Positions 8,297 to 16,445 are shown, numbered from the stretch's first letter. The stretch is DNA of 40,337 bases from Lysobacter antibioticus HS124 (GCF_000336385.2 NZ_HG424621.1:240-40576), one strand, 5' to 3'. Made by a program: numbers and translations. The notes: generated by a model from the letters alone, not told the origin.

Positions 8297-8317
8297 GCGA
8301 TCGGTGTCGCCGATTGC
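8297..8317. promoter_or_regulatory. Imperfect inverted repeat, candidate activator site
   Basis: The arms GCGATCGG and CCGATTGC (one mismatch) are separated by 5 nt. The centre lies about 37 bp upstream of the sigma-54 -24 element. It could be a binding site for the divergent NtrC-type regulator, although such sites are often further upstream. The rest of the 380-bp intergenic region 8053-8433 holds no gene. Confidence 0.35.
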
Positions 8318-8343
8318 GGATCGGACCGCCGTATGGGTTCGGC

Positions 8344-8358
8344 TGGCACGGGAGTTGC
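8344..8358 (+). promoter_or_regulatory. Sigma-54 (RpoN) promoter
   Basis: The sequence TGGCACG-GGAG-TTGC, preceded by C, matches the -24/-12 consensus (TGGCACG-N4-TTGC) at every core position, with the correct GG-to-GC spacing. Transcription would begin near 8370, about 64 nt before the ATG of the next gene. It points away from the NtrC-type activator gene and into the 8434-10697 operon. Confidence 0.85.
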
Positions 8359-8433
8359 GTCATCGCTGATGCGCCCGGTCGCAACATGCGATCGCACTGC
8401 CTACGCAACGGATCCATCCTTCAGGAGACGCAC

Positions 8434-8892
8434 ATGGCTTACTCGTCCACCCGCGCTTTTCCCGCTGCACTCGTTTTCGCGCCTTACGAGGGGCCGGCCC
8501 GCGCCGGCGTCGCGGCGCGGACGATGGAGGCATCGGGCCATCCACCGCGCGAAACGGCGCGTCCACCCGGAACGAAAGGCCAGACCGCCGCTTCGCCTGC
8601 GTCGATGCAGTCCCTGGACGTGATCGACATGGAGTCCGAACTCAGCTACTGGCGCACCCACTATCGCGGCATGTCTCGATGCGAAGGCCTGCGCTACAGC
8701 GATTACGAACCGGCGCTCAAGCTGGGCCTGGACGCTTACATGCGCGGTCACGGCCGCTCGCTCAGCGACATGGAGCAAGAGTTGCGCGATTGCTACCGCC
8801 GCACCCGCGGCGGCTCGCGACTGGACTGGGATCAGGCCCACAGCGTGGTCCAGGCGGCCTGGGACCGGTTGAACGACCGGGGCGGCAGATGA
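8434..8892 (+). CDS. Conserved hypothetical protein, first gene of the sigma-54 operon
   Basis: This 152-residue protein has no signal peptide or membrane segment. The first 60 residues are Ala/Pro-rich and probably disordered. The C-terminal 85 residues form a compact, charged block: ELSYWRTHYRG, LRYSDYEPALKLGLDAYMRG, then SRLDWDQAHSVVQAAWDRL. That pattern (YWR...Y, DYEPA, SRLxWxxA...AWxR) is one I associate with small stress-induced proteins of xanthomonads and pseudomonads; I cannot name a function. ATG at 8434 follows an AGGAGA ribosome site. The stop overlaps the next start in an ATGA, so the two are translationally coupled. Confidence 0.75.
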   Translation: MAYSSTRAFPAALVFAPYEGPARAGVAARTMEASGHPPRETARPPGTKGQTAASPASMQSLDVIDMESELSYWRTHYRGMSRCEGLRYSDYEPALKLGLDAYMRGHGRSLSDMEQELRDCYRRTRGGSRLDWDQAHSVVQAAWDRLNDRGGR

Positions 8893-9362
8893 CTCTGCGC
8901 GAAACGTTCGAACGCGGCGCGAAGGCCGCCGCGCGTTTTACCGGCCACCCCCTGTGTTTCTGCCTGGCGGTCGGAGTGGTCCTGCTGTGGCTGCTCAGCG
9001 GGCCGGTGTTCGGCTTCAGCGACACCTGGCAGCTGATCATCAACACCGGTACGACCATCGTGACGTTCCTGATGGTGTTCCTGATCCAGAACTCGCAGAA
9101 CCGCGATGCCGCCGCGGTGCAGATCAAGCTCGACGAGCTGATCCGGGCCACGCTCAAGGCCGAGAACGCCTTGCTCGATCTGGAAGAACTCGACGAGGAC
9201 ACGCAGGAGCGGTTCCGTCGGCGCTACGAAGCACTGGCGAAGAAGGCCCGCCGGCTCAGCGGCCGCGGCCGACGTGACGGCCCTGCCGACGTCGGCGCCG
9301 ACGCACCCGGATCCGATGGCGAGCCGTCGCCGCCGGGAGGCGGCGCTTCCACCCCAACTTAA
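8889..9362 (+). CDS. Low-affinity iron permease family membrane protein
   Basis: This 157-residue protein has two hydrophobic segments (about 17-45 and 52-70) around FSDTWQLIINTGTTIVTFLMVFLIQNSQN, the signature of the iron_permease family (PF04120). The signature is followed by VQIKLDELIRAT and an acidic ALLDLEELDED helix. The family was named after fungal low-affinity iron carriers, but bacterial members are short and their transport activity is unproven. The C-terminal 35 residues are Gly/Pro/Asp-rich and probably disordered. The start overlaps the previous stop (ATGA). Pairing with a ferritin-like protein just downstream is suggestive of an iron-related role, which is inference. Confidence 0.85.
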   Translation: MTLRETFERGAKAAARFTGHPLCFCLAVGVVLLWLLSGPVFGFSDTWQLIINTGTTIVTFLMVFLIQNSQNRDAAAVQIKLDELIRATLKAENALLDLEELDEDTQERFRRRYEALAKKARRLSGRGRRDGPADVGADAPGSDGEPSPPGGGASTPT

Positions 9363-9376
9363 CGAGGCGATACGAC

Positions 9377-9985
9377 ATGAAAAAGACTCAACCCGAAGCC
9401 GCCCAAGTGCGCGAGCTGCTGCTCCAGGCCCTGCAGACCGAGCAGAGCGGCGTAAAGATCTACGAAGCCGCCGTCGCCAGTGCGATCAACGACGACCTGC
9501 GCAAGGAGTGGACGGACTATCTCGAAGAAACCCGCACCCACGTACGGGTGCTGTTGAATGTGTTCGAGGAGCTCGGCCTGGATTCGGAACAGACTACGCC
9601 GGGCCGCGATGTCGTCGGTCGCATCGGCGAATCGCTGGTCGCGGCGATCCGCGAGGCGCAAAACACCGCCGAGCCTGCGGCGGCGCAACTGGTGGCGGCC
9701 GAATGCGTGGTCCTGGCCGAGACCAAGGACCATATGAACTGGGAGCTGATCGGCCACTTGGTCGAACACGCCAAAGGCGAGGGCCTGGACGTGCTCAAAA
9801 CCGCCTTCGAAGCGGTCGAGTCCGACGAGGACCATCATCTGTACCACACCAAGGGCTGGGCGCGAGAACTGTGGATCGAAGCCTTGGGCTTGCCCGCGGT
9901 GCTGCCACCGCCCGAGGAGGTCAAGAAGGTCGAAACCGCGATCGGTGCGGCCCGCGCCGAACAAGCCCGCTCGCGCATGCTCTGA
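9377..9985 (+). CDS. Ferritin-like four-helix protein
   Basis: This 202-residue, all-helical protein has Glu/His-bearing helices spaced as in ferritin-like bundles: LQTEQSGVKIYEAAV (about 20-33), YLEETRTHVRVLLNVFEEL (about 50-68), AAECVVLAETKDHMNWE (about 108-124) and ESDEDHHLYHTKGWARELW (about 150-168). Glu and Glu-x-x-His pairs could form a di-iron site. It has no signal peptide, so it is cytoplasmic. It may store or oxidise iron, or protect under stress, in line with its iron-permease-like neighbour. The ribosome site is GAGG before ATG at 9377; the gap to the previous gene is 14 nt. The exact family is not certain. Confidence 0.75.
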   Translation: MKKTQPEAAQVRELLLQALQTEQSGVKIYEAAVASAINDDLRKEWTDYLEETRTHVRVLLNVFEELGLDSEQTTPGRDVVGRIGESLVAAIREAQNTAEPAAAQLVAAECVVLAETKDHMNWELIGHLVEHAKGEGLDVLKTAFEAVESDEDHHLYHTKGWARELWIEALGLPAVLPPPEEVKKVETAIGAARAEQARSRML

Positions 9986-9995
9986 GCGCTGCTCG

Positions 9996-10697
9996 ATGAA
10001 CGCGGCCAAGAAAAAAGGGCCTGCGGCGGCGCCGGGCTTCTGGCGCCGCAACTCGCTCTCGCTGGTGCTGCTGGCCCTGTTCGGGATCAGCCTGTTCGGC
10101 CAGATCGCCGCCGGCCGCGCCGTGCTCGACCGCGAACGGGTCGAGCACGGCCAACCGCCGCTGGACTGGGGCGAGTACTTCCGCCGCGGCCAGTTCTTAT
10201 CGGCGACGTTCGAGAACTGGGAAAGCGAGTTCCTGCAGATGGGGCTGTACGTGCTGCTGACGGTCTGGCTGCGCCAGCACGGCTCGGCGGAATCGCGCAA
10301 GGTCGAGGAACGCGAAGACGACACCAGGGAGGAGGGCGGGCGCGAGATCGAGCCCGGGCCGACGCCCGGGCCGGTGCGGCGCGGCGGCGCCTGGGCGGCG
10401 CTGTACGCCAATTCCCTTTCGATCGCCTTGTTGTCGCTGTTCGCGTTCGCCTTCGCCGGCCACGCCTACGGCAGTTGGCGGCAGCAGGTGGAACAAGCGC
10501 AGCGCGAAGCCCAGCCGGTACCGAGCCTGAGCGAGCACCTGGGTTCGGCGCAATTCTGGTTCGAGTCGTTCCAGAACTGGCAGAGCGAGTTTCTCGCCGT
10601 GCTCACCCTGGTGGTACTGTCGATCTGGCTGCGCCAGGCGCATTCGCCGCAATCCAAACCGGTGCGCGCGCCGCACGCCCAGACCGGCGCCGGGTGA
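9996..10697 (+). CDS. DUF6766 family membrane protein with internal duplication
   Basis: This 233-residue protein consists of two similar halves. Each has a hydrophobic helix (NSLSLVLLALFGISLFGQ near 20-37; NSLSIALLSLFAFAFAG near 134-150), then a segment ending in FENWESEFLQMGLYVLLTVW or FQNWQSEFLAVLTLVVLSIW, followed by LRQ. Four membrane helices are likely, with a charged loop of about 35 residues between the repeats. The FENWESEFLQ motif is typical of DUF6766; the function is unknown. ATG at 9996 lies 10 nt after the ferritin-like gene stop, so it is the fourth gene of the same operon. Confidence 0.85.
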   Translation: MNAAKKKGPAAAPGFWRRNSLSLVLLALFGISLFGQIAAGRAVLDRERVEHGQPPLDWGEYFRRGQFLSATFENWESEFLQMGLYVLLTVWLRQHGSAESRKVEEREDDTREEGGREIEPGPTPGPVRRGGAWAALYANSLSIALLSLFAFAFAGHAYGSWRQQVEQAQREAQPVPSLSEHLGSAQFWFESFQNWQSEFLAVLTLVVLSIWLRQAHSPQSKPVRAPHAQTGAG

Positions 10698-10787
10698 TCG
10701 CGATGCGGCGCTCGTTCACCCGGCCTGGACGGTTGCGGTCGCACAGTCTGAAGCCCCGCTCCCCGTCACGCATTGCGAGGTGCCGTC

Positions 10788-11699
10788 ATGGCGCGCCCGA
10801 TCTGGACCGGAACCCTGTCGTTCGGCCTGCTCAATATCCCGGTCAAGCTGATGACCGGCGAACGCCGCGTCGATCTGCATTTCCGCATGCTCGACAGCCG
10901 CAACAAGGCGCCGATCCGCTACGAGCGGGTCAACGAGGAAACCGGCGAAGAGGTGCCTTGGAAGGAAATCGTCAAGGCCTTCGAGTACGACAAGGGCAAC
11001 TACGTGGTGATCGAGGACGCCGACATCGCCGCCGCGGCTCCCGAGCACAAGGAAACCGTGGACATCGAAGCTTTCGTCGACGCGGCTGCGATCGGGCCGC
11101 AGTTCTACGACAAGCCGTATGTGCTGGAACCGGGCAAGAAGGCGGAGAAGGGCTACGTTCTGTTGCGCGAGGTGCTGCAGCGTACCGGCAAGGTCGGGGT
11201 GGGGCGGGTCGTGATCCGGACCCGCGAGTATCTAGCCGCGGTGATGCCGCAGGATCAAGCGCTCCTGCTGTTGATCCTGCGCTATGCCCAGGAGATCGTC
11301 GACCCGGCCGATTACAAGCTGCCCGAAGGCGGTCTGGCGAAGTGGAAGATCTCAGCCCGCGAGGTGGACATGGCCCAGAAGCTGATCGAATCGATGAGCA
11401 GCGATTGGGAGCCGGACAGCTATCGGGACGATTTCCGCGAGCGCCTGCACAAGGTGATCGAGCAGCGGGTCAAGTCCAAGCAGGTGGTGCGCGGCAAGTC
11501 CGTCGACGAAAGCAAGCTGCCGGAGAACGCGGCGACCAATGTGATCGACTTCGCCGAGCTGCTCAAGCGCAGCCTGGAAAAGAAGGGGGGACGTACGGCG
11601 GCCAAGCCGGCCAAGAGCGCGGCCAAGAAAACGGCGAAGAAGACCGCCAAGAAGAGGGTGCGCAAGGGAAGCGGCAAGGGCGCGCGCAAGTCGGCCTGA
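10788..11699 (+). CDS. ku: Non-homologous end joining protein Ku
   Basis: This 303-residue protein begins MARPIWTGTLSFGLLNIPVKL, the classical bacterial Ku start, and carries the Ku core (RYERVNEETGEEV, VVIEDADI, YVLEPGKKAEKGYVLLREVL, IRTREYLAAV, LILRYAQEI). It forms a homodimeric ring on broken DNA ends and recruits LigD. The last 35 residues are a Lys/Ala tail with KKTAKK repeats, a feature that in other Ku proteins lets the ring thread inward and bind DNA without ends. ATG at 10788 has a GAGG ribosome site; an ATG 15 nt upstream is less likely. ligD follows after 28 nt, so the pair forms an operon. Confidence 0.97.
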   Translation: MARPIWTGTLSFGLLNIPVKLMTGERRVDLHFRMLDSRNKAPIRYERVNEETGEEVPWKEIVKAFEYDKGNYVVIEDADIAAAAPEHKETVDIEAFVDAAAIGPQFYDKPYVLEPGKKAEKGYVLLREVLQRTGKVGVGRVVIRTREYLAAVMPQDQALLLLILRYAQEIVDPADYKLPEGGLAKWKISAREVDMAQKLIESMSSDWEPDSYRDDFRERLHKVIEQRVKSKQVVRGKSVDESKLPENAATNVIDFAELLKRSLEKKGGRTAAKPAKSAAKKTAKKTAKKRVRKGSGKGARKSA

Positions 11700-11727
11700 G
11701 CCGCGATAGGGCAGCGGAAGCGAAGCC

Positions 11728-14343
11728 ATGACTCTGCGCGACTACGCAAGCAAACGCCGGCTCGGACTTACTCCGGAGCCCGGCGTAGAGGGCGGCCGGG
11801 CCCGACGGCGCGCCGGCGGGCGGCCGATCTTCGTGGTCCAGTTGCACCACGCGCGCGCCAGGCACTACGACTTCCGCCTCGAGGCCGACGGCGTGCTCAA
11901 GAGCTGGGCGGTGCCGAAGGGGCCGTCGCTTCGCGCCGGCGAGAAGCGGTTGGCGGTCGAAGTGGAGGACCACCCGATCGATTACGCCAGCTTCGAGGGC
12001 GATATTCCGAAGGGGCATTACGGCGCCGGCCATGTCTATCTGTTCGACCGCGGCACCTGGTCGACCGAGCGCGACGCGCTGGAGCAGATCGCCGCAGGCA
12101 AGCTGGATTTCGAGCTCGACGGCGAACGGCTGCACGGCGGCTATACCCTGGTCCGCGCCCGCCGCGCAGGGCGCCAACCCCAGTGGCTGCTGATCAAGCG
12201 CAGCGACGAACACGCGCGCGATCTGGACGCCGACGGCTTGCTTCGGTCGCCGGCCAAGTCATCCGCCAAGTCATCCGCCAAGTCGCCCGCGTCCCCGGCT
12301 TCGTCTACACCGAGCCGGACGCTTCCCGCGCGCCGTGCCGCGCCCGCCGGCGTCGCCTCGCGCGAACGTTGGCGCAAGGCTGCGCTCGCCGTGGACGGCG
12401 CAACGCCGGCGACCATGCCCAAGCAGATCGAGCTGCAATTGGCGAGCCTGCGCGAACGCCCGCCGGCGACCGGCGAATGGCTATACGAAGTCAAATGGGA
12501 CGGCTATCGACTGCTCGCTTGGATACGGCGCGGCGTACGCCTGGAGTCGCGTAACCGGATCGACTGGAGTGCGCGTTTTCCGGCCCTGGTGGAGGCGCTA
12601 GGCGCCCTGCCGGTACGCAGCGCGGTGCTGGACGGCGAGCTGATCGCCCTCGACGCCGAAGGCCGCAGCGACTTCGGCGAGCTGCAACGCAGACTCGAGG
12701 CCGGCGAGGTCGGCGGCCTGCGTTATGTGGTGTTCGACTTGCTATATCTGGACGGCATCGATCTGCGCGAAGCCGGTCAGGCAGACCGGCGCGCGCTGCT
12801 GCGGCGCCTGCTCGAAACTTCCGCTTCGCCCGTTCTCGTCTTCAGCGAACACGTCGAAGGCTCGGCCGCGCAGGTGCTGGCGGCGAGCGCCCGTGCCGGC
12901 CTGGAAGGAATCGTGTGCAAGCGCGTCGCGGCGCCGTATCGCGGCGGCCGCAGCCAGGCCTGGATCAAGCTGAAGCACGTCGCCGACGAGGAGTTCGTCG
13001 TGGTCGGCTATACCCCACCGCGCAACAGCCGCAGCGACTTTGGCTCCTTGCTGTTGGCCAGGCCGGAGGGCGGAGGCTGGCGCTACTTCGGCCGGGTGGG
13101 CAGCGGCTTCGACGACGTGGCCCTGCGCGCGATCGGCGCCCGTTTGCGGCGCCTGCATCGGGACCGGCCGGTGCTGACGCTGCCGGCGCATGTGCCGTTT
13201 CCGGTGCGCAAGGTGCAGTGGGTCCGCCCGCAGCTGGTGATCGACGTGCAATCGCGCGGTCGCGGCAAAGAGGGGTTGCTGCGCCAGGCCAGCTTCCTGC
13301 GCCTGCGCGAGGACAAGGCCGCGGCCGATCTGGCCGCACCGTCGCGCCGGCGTGCGCGAACGCCGGAGCCAGGCGAGGACACCGCAATGAAACAGCTCCC
13401 ACCGGACGGAGCCAAAAAAGCGCGCGGCCGCAGTCGCTCCAACGCCCCGAAAACCGACGCCGAATCGAGGCGGTCCGTTCGCGTCGAGTCGTTGCCGCTG
13501 ACTCACCCCGAGCGGATCGTCTATCCCGACGCCGGTATCCGCAAAGGCGAGGTCGCCGAGTACTATCGCGCGGTATCCGCCTGGCTTTTGCCGGAACTGA
13601 TCGATCGCCCGCTGTCGTTGCTGCGTTGCCCGCATGGAATCGCGGACGCCTGTTTTTTCCAGAAGCACTACAACGGCAGTTTCGGTCGCGACGTGCACCC
13701 GGTCGCGCTCGAGGAATCGGGCGGGCGCGCCGACTACGTGTATGTGCGCGACCTCGACGGCGTGCTGGCCCTGGTGCAGATGAATACGATCGAGTTCCAT
13801 CCTTGGGGGGCGCGGCGCAAGGCTCCGGACAAGCCGGACCGGATGGTGTTCGACCTCGATCCGGCGGAGGGCATCGCCTGGAGCGAACTCAAGCGCGCCG
13901 CGCGCGAAGTGCGCGACCGCCTGGCCGAACTCGGCCTGGAAAGTTGGGTGCGCCTGTCCGGCGGCAAGGGAGTGCACGTGGTCGTGCCGATCCGCCCCGG
14001 GCCGCAATGGAGCGAGGTCAAAGACTTCTGCGAGGCCTTTGCTGACGCCATGAGTACCCAGTCGCCACTGCATTACGTCGCCACGGCCTCCAAGGCCGCG
14101 CGCAAGGGGCGGATCTTCATCGACTGGCTGCGCAATACGCGCGGCGCCACCAGCGTCGCCGGGTGGTCGTTGCGCGCCCGCGCCGGAGCGCCGGTAGCGA
14201 TGCCGTTGCGTTGGGACGAGTTCTCGCGCAGCGGCTCCTCGACCGACTTCGACCTGCCCAAGGCCGTGCGGCGCGCGGCGCGACTGCGCAGCGACCCCTG
14301 GGAAGGCTTCGCCGAAAGCCGCCAACGCCTGCCCGGCCGCTAG
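11728..14343 (+). CDS. ligD: ATP-dependent DNA ligase LigD (phosphoesterase-ligase-polymerase)
   Basis: This 871-residue multidomain enzyme has the order found in Pseudomonas LigD. The 3'-phosphoesterase domain spans about 32-160 (FVVQLHHARARHYDFRLE, WAVPKGPS, HYGAGHVYLFDRGTW). The ligase has its nucleophile K256 in EVKWDGYR and an OB fold to about 540. The C-terminal primase/polymerase domain starts near 588 (LTHPERIVYPDAGIRKGEV), with the metal-binding pair in MVFDLDPAEG and LSGGKGVH. It trims, fills and seals double-strand breaks held by Ku. Linkers between domains are Lys/Ser/Ala-rich; the first contains a perfect small tandem repeat. The TAG stop overlaps the stop codon of the convergent MgtC-like gene. 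Confidence 0.97.
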   Translation: MTLRDYASKRRLGLTPEPGVEGGRARRRAGGRPIFVVQLHHARARHYDFRLEADGVLKSWAVPKGPSLRAGEKRLAVEVEDHPIDYASFEGDIPKGHYGAGHVYLFDRGTWSTERDALEQIAAGKLDFELDGERLHGGYTLVRARRAGRQPQWLLIKRSDEHARDLDADGLLRSPAKSSAKSSAKSPASPASSTPSRTLPARRAAPAGVASRERWRKAALAVDGATPATMPKQIELQLASLRERPPATGEWLYEVKWDGYRLLAWIRRGVRLESRNRIDWSARFPALVEALGALPVRSAVLDGELIALDAEGRSDFGELQRRLEAGEVGGLRYVVFDLLYLDGIDLREAGQADRRALLRRLLETSASPVLVFSEHVEGSAAQVLAASARAGLEGIVCKRVAAPYRGGRSQAWIKLKHVADEEFVVVGYTPPRNSRSDFGSLLLARPEGGGWRYFGRVGSGFDDVALRAIGARLRRLHRDRPVLTLPAHVPFPVRKVQWVRPQLVIDVQSRGRGKEGLLRQASFLRLREDKAAADLAAPSRRRARTPEPGEDTAMKQLPPDGAKKARGRSRSNAPKTDAESRRSVRVESLPLTHPERIVYPDAGIRKGEVAEYYRAVSAWLLPELIDRPLSLLRCPHGIADACFFQKHYNGSFGRDVHPVALEESGGRADYVYVRDLDGVLALVQMNTIEFHPWGARRKAPDKPDRMVFDLDPAEGIAWSELKRAAREVRDRLAELGLESWVRLSGGKGVHVVVPIRPGPQWSEVKDFCEAFADAMSTQSPLHYVATASKAARKGRIFIDWLRNTRGATSVAGWSLRARAGAPVAMPLRWDEFSRSGSSTDFDLPKAVRRAARLRSDPWEGFAESRQRLPGR
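12253..12288. repeat. 12-bp tandem repeat in the ligD linker
   Basis: GCCAAGTCATCC occurs twice exactly, followed by a third copy with changes at its end (GCCAAGTCGCCC). It encodes AKSS-AKSS-AKSP in the disordered linker between phosphoesterase and ligase domains. Copy changes would stay in frame and alter linker length. Confidence 0.85.
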
Positions 14344-14831
14344 CGCGGCACGCTGTCGTCGTCGTTGCCCGGCGGCGGCGATTCGCTGCCGACCTTGCGC
14401 TCGAATAAGTTCAACAAGGCCAGTACGCCCAGGGTCAGGGCGGTCGCCGCGAACGCCAGCAGGTGATAACGCAAGCCGGTGCACGCACCGATCACCGCGA
14501 CCATCAGCAGCGAAGCGGCCGTGGTGATGCCGGCCACGGCCTGGCCGCGCCGACGGGCGAAGATGGTGCCGGCGCCGATGAAGGCCACGCCGGCGACGAC
14601 GGCTTCGACCAGGCGCAAGGGATCGATGTTGACCAGGAAGGGCATGCGGAATCGCGGGTCGACCACGATCAATTGCCCCAGGCCGATCAGCAGCGAGGAG
14701 GCGCCGGCGACCAGCATGTGGGTGCGAAAGCCGGCAGGCCGGTTCTTGAATTCGCGCTCCAGTCCGATCGCGCCGCCGAGCAGCATGGCATAGGCGCTGC
14801 CGGCGACGACCCAGAGTTGTTCGGCTTGCAT
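14340..14831 (-). CDS. MgtC/SapB family membrane protein
   Basis: This 163-residue protein has four to five membrane helices and family motifs AMLLGGAIGLEREF, RPAGFRTHMLVAGASSLL, VAGVAFIGAGTIF and VAGITTAASLLMVAVIGAC. MgtC-like proteins aid survival in low magnesium and modulate membrane ATP synthase or ion homeostasis; the soluble MgtC C-terminal domain is absent here, as in SapB-type members. ATG at 14831 was preferred over the longer frame from 14942, because the upstream 37 residues are Arg-rich and not family-like. It is convergent with ligD, sharing 3 nt at the stops. Confidence 0.9.
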   Translation of the reverse strand: MQAEQLWVVAGSAYAMLLGGAIGLEREFKNRPAGFRTHMLVAGASSLLIGLGQLIVVDPRFRMPFLVNIDPLRLVEAVVAGVAFIGAGTIFARRRGQAVAGITTAASLLMVAVIGACTGLRYHLLAFAATALTLGVLALLNLFERKVGSESPPPGNDDDSVPR

Positions 14832-15031
14832 GAATGCGCTCCGCAACGCGCGGCTGAACCCGCGACGACTTCGTCGATTGATAACTGCGGCAGCGTGATC
14901 CGCCCGTGACCGGCTGCGCGCATCGTGACGGTGCGTGCACATCGCCGATACCGATCCCTAACGCCTTCCTGCAGTCCGATTAACCCCCGCGCGGGTAGCG
15001 TCGAATCGAATCCAAACGCAGGAGCCAGACC

Positions 15032-15214
15032 ATGTCGCGCGGCGAGAAGTCGGCTTATACCGACAAACAGAAGCGCCAGGCCGAACACATCGAGGAGGGA
15101 TACCGCAAGGAAGGCGTGTCCAAGAAGGAGGCCGAAGCGCGTGCCTGGGCTACCGTCAACAAGCAGGACGGCGGCGGAAAGAAGTCCGGTTCCGGGCGAA
15201 AAGACCATCACTGA
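15032..15214 (+). CDS. Small KGG/plasmid-stabilisation-like stress protein
   Basis: This 60-residue, highly charged protein contains SRGEKSAYTDKQKRQAEHIE, GYRKEGVSKKEAEARAWATV and NKQDGGGKKSGSGR. This exact layout recurs in proteins often labelled plasmid stabilisation protein in proteobacteria, though a role in plasmid maintenance is not established and they appear chromosomal and stress-linked. ATG at 15032 has an AGGAG ribosome site 8 nt upstream. It has no signal peptide or membrane segment. The gene sits alone, 200 nt downstream of the divergent mgtC-like start. Confidence 0.85.
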   Translation: MSRGEKSAYTDKQKRQAEHIEEGYRKEGVSKKEAEARAWATVNKQDGGGKKSGSGRKDHH

Positions 15215-15338
15215 AGAGACGGCGGTCGAGCGTCGGCTGCGACTGCAACGCTGCCTTGTCGGCCGCCAGGGCGGCGATTACCGCTCTATCGATTCCACGC
15301 GCCGGCGGCCGTGCCGGCGCCTCAACGAGGAACTTGCC

Positions 15339-15707
15339 ATGAATGCGATCCGTACCGCGAGTATTGTTCTGGGCCTGAGCCTGTGCGCCGGTGCCGTCGC
15401 CGCGCCGCAATCGGCCGGCACCGCCGCGAGCCAAGATCCGGCCGTTTCCGCCACCGGCAACGACTCGGCGCAGCCGGTCAGCGACACCTGGATCACCACC
15501 AAGGTCAAGACCGAACTGCTGGCCACCAAGGGTGTATCGGGCACCGACATCAGCGTCGAAACCGTCAACGGAGTGGTCAAGCTGTCCGGCCACGTGAGCG
15601 GCAAGGCCGAGGCCGACAAGGCCGCCTCGGTCGCGCGCAACGTCGATGGCGTCAAGAGCGTCGACACCAGCGCCTTGGTCGCGGCCAAGAGCGCCGGCAG
15701 CAAGTAA
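15339..15707 (+). CDS. Exported BON-domain protein
   Basis: This 122-residue protein has a signal peptide (MNAIRTASIVLGLSLCAGAVAA), a short Ala/Ser/Asp-rich linker and one BON domain at about 50-115: SDTWITTKVKTELLAT, DISVETVNGVVKLSGHV, ARNVDGVKSVDTSALV. BON domains bind phospholipid; periplasmic members such as OsmY are osmotic- and envelope-stress proteins. Most likely periplasmic. The Cys in the signal peptide does not sit in a canonical lipobox. ATG at 15339 has a GAGG ribosome site. Confidence 0.9.
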   Translation: MNAIRTASIVLGLSLCAGAVAAPQSAGTAASQDPAVSATGNDSAQPVSDTWITTKVKTELLATKGVSGTDISVETVNGVVKLSGHVSGKAEADKAASVARNVDGVKSVDTSALVAAKSAGSK

Positions 15708-15846
15708 CCGAGCGAACGGTGCGTTCGGGGACGGCCGCGGGCGCCGGCGGATCGATGCCGTCCGGCGCCCGCGAGTCTGCCGCCCGCCGTGCCGCGCGAT
15801 CCTCCACGCTCTGCCCATACCCTCCGATCAGCCGGTTTTCGCCATC

Positions 15847-16182
15847 ATGACCCAACTCGCCGATCGCGTCGTCACCGACTCCGCCGACATCGCGCGCCTG
15901 ACCCGGTTGATCGAGGACTTGGCGGACGAAGCCCTGGTCTGCCTGGTTCTCATCGACGGCAGCCGCCGGCTCGGGGTCGTGACTGCGCGCCCGAGCCTGC
16001 AGACCTTTCTCGATCCCAGCGGCCGCGAAGGCGTCAACGCCGTATTGCGCGTCGACGATCCGAAGATCGAAAGCGGGACCTGTTATCTATGGCTGGACGA
16101 GATCATCGAAGTGCGTCCGATCCACTCCGACCGACGCGACTTCGCCCGGCCCGCGCCGGGCATGCGAGTCGCGCCCCGCTAG
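15847..16182 (+). CDS. DUF3247 family protein
   Basis: This 111-residue cytoplasmic protein matches DUF3247, a small SH3-like fold largely found in xanthomonads: DIARLTRLIEDLADEALVCL, DGSRRLGVVTARPSLQTF, EGVNAVLRVDD, YLWLDEIIEVRPI. The function is unknown; the fold resembles Sm-like or SH3 barrels. ATG at 15847 lacks a strong ribosome site; the preceding stretch has no better in-frame start. Its presence supports the Xanthomonadaceae/Lysobacteraceae assignment. Confidence 0.85.
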   Translation: MTQLADRVVTDSADIARLTRLIEDLADEALVCLVLIDGSRRLGVVTARPSLQTFLDPSGREGVNAVLRVDDPKIESGTCYLWLDEIIEVRPIHSDRRDFARPAPGMRVAPR

Positions 16183-16211
16183 GTGGGCGCACCGTTTCCA
16201 AGGAGCCTGCC

Positions 16212-16445
16212 ATGTCGACCTGCGATGTTTGCGGCAACCAGTACGACAAGACGTTTACCGTCCACCGGGCCGGACAGACCGGCACCTTCGACTCCTTCGA
16301 ATGCGCGATCCACGCGATGGCCCCGCGCTGCGCGCACTGCGATTGCCGCATCGTCGGCCACGGCGTCGAGAACGACGGCCGATTCTATTGCTGCGCGCAT
16401 TGCGCCAAGAAATCCGGCGTGCGCGGCATCGAAGACCGCATTTGA
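16212..16445 (+). CDS. Small Cys-rich zinc-binding protein
   Basis: This 77-residue protein has metal-binding cysteines in CDVCG (residues 4-7), CAHCDC (about 43-48) and CCAHC (about 63-67), with His residues between them (FECAIHAMAP, IVGHG). The arrangement suggests two treble-clef or metallothionein-like zinc sites. Similar proteins are annotated as prokaryotic metallothionein or left unnamed. ATG at 16212 has a strong AAGGAG ribosome site. It follows the DUF3247 gene by 29 nt, so the two are probably co-transcribed. Confidence 0.8.
   Translation: MSTCDVCGNQYDKTFTVHRAGQTGTFDSFECAIHAMAPRCAHCDCRIVGHGVENDGRFYCCAHCAKKSGVRGIEDRI

Noticed and set aside
10720-10745. Second sigma-54-like promoter upstream of ku (TGGAC...TTGC)
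   Set aside because: The spacing between the two halves is too short and the GGCAC core is missing.
12253-12288. ligD linker repeat as a phase-variable site
   Set aside because: The unit is 12 bp, so gain or loss keeps the frame; only linker length would change.
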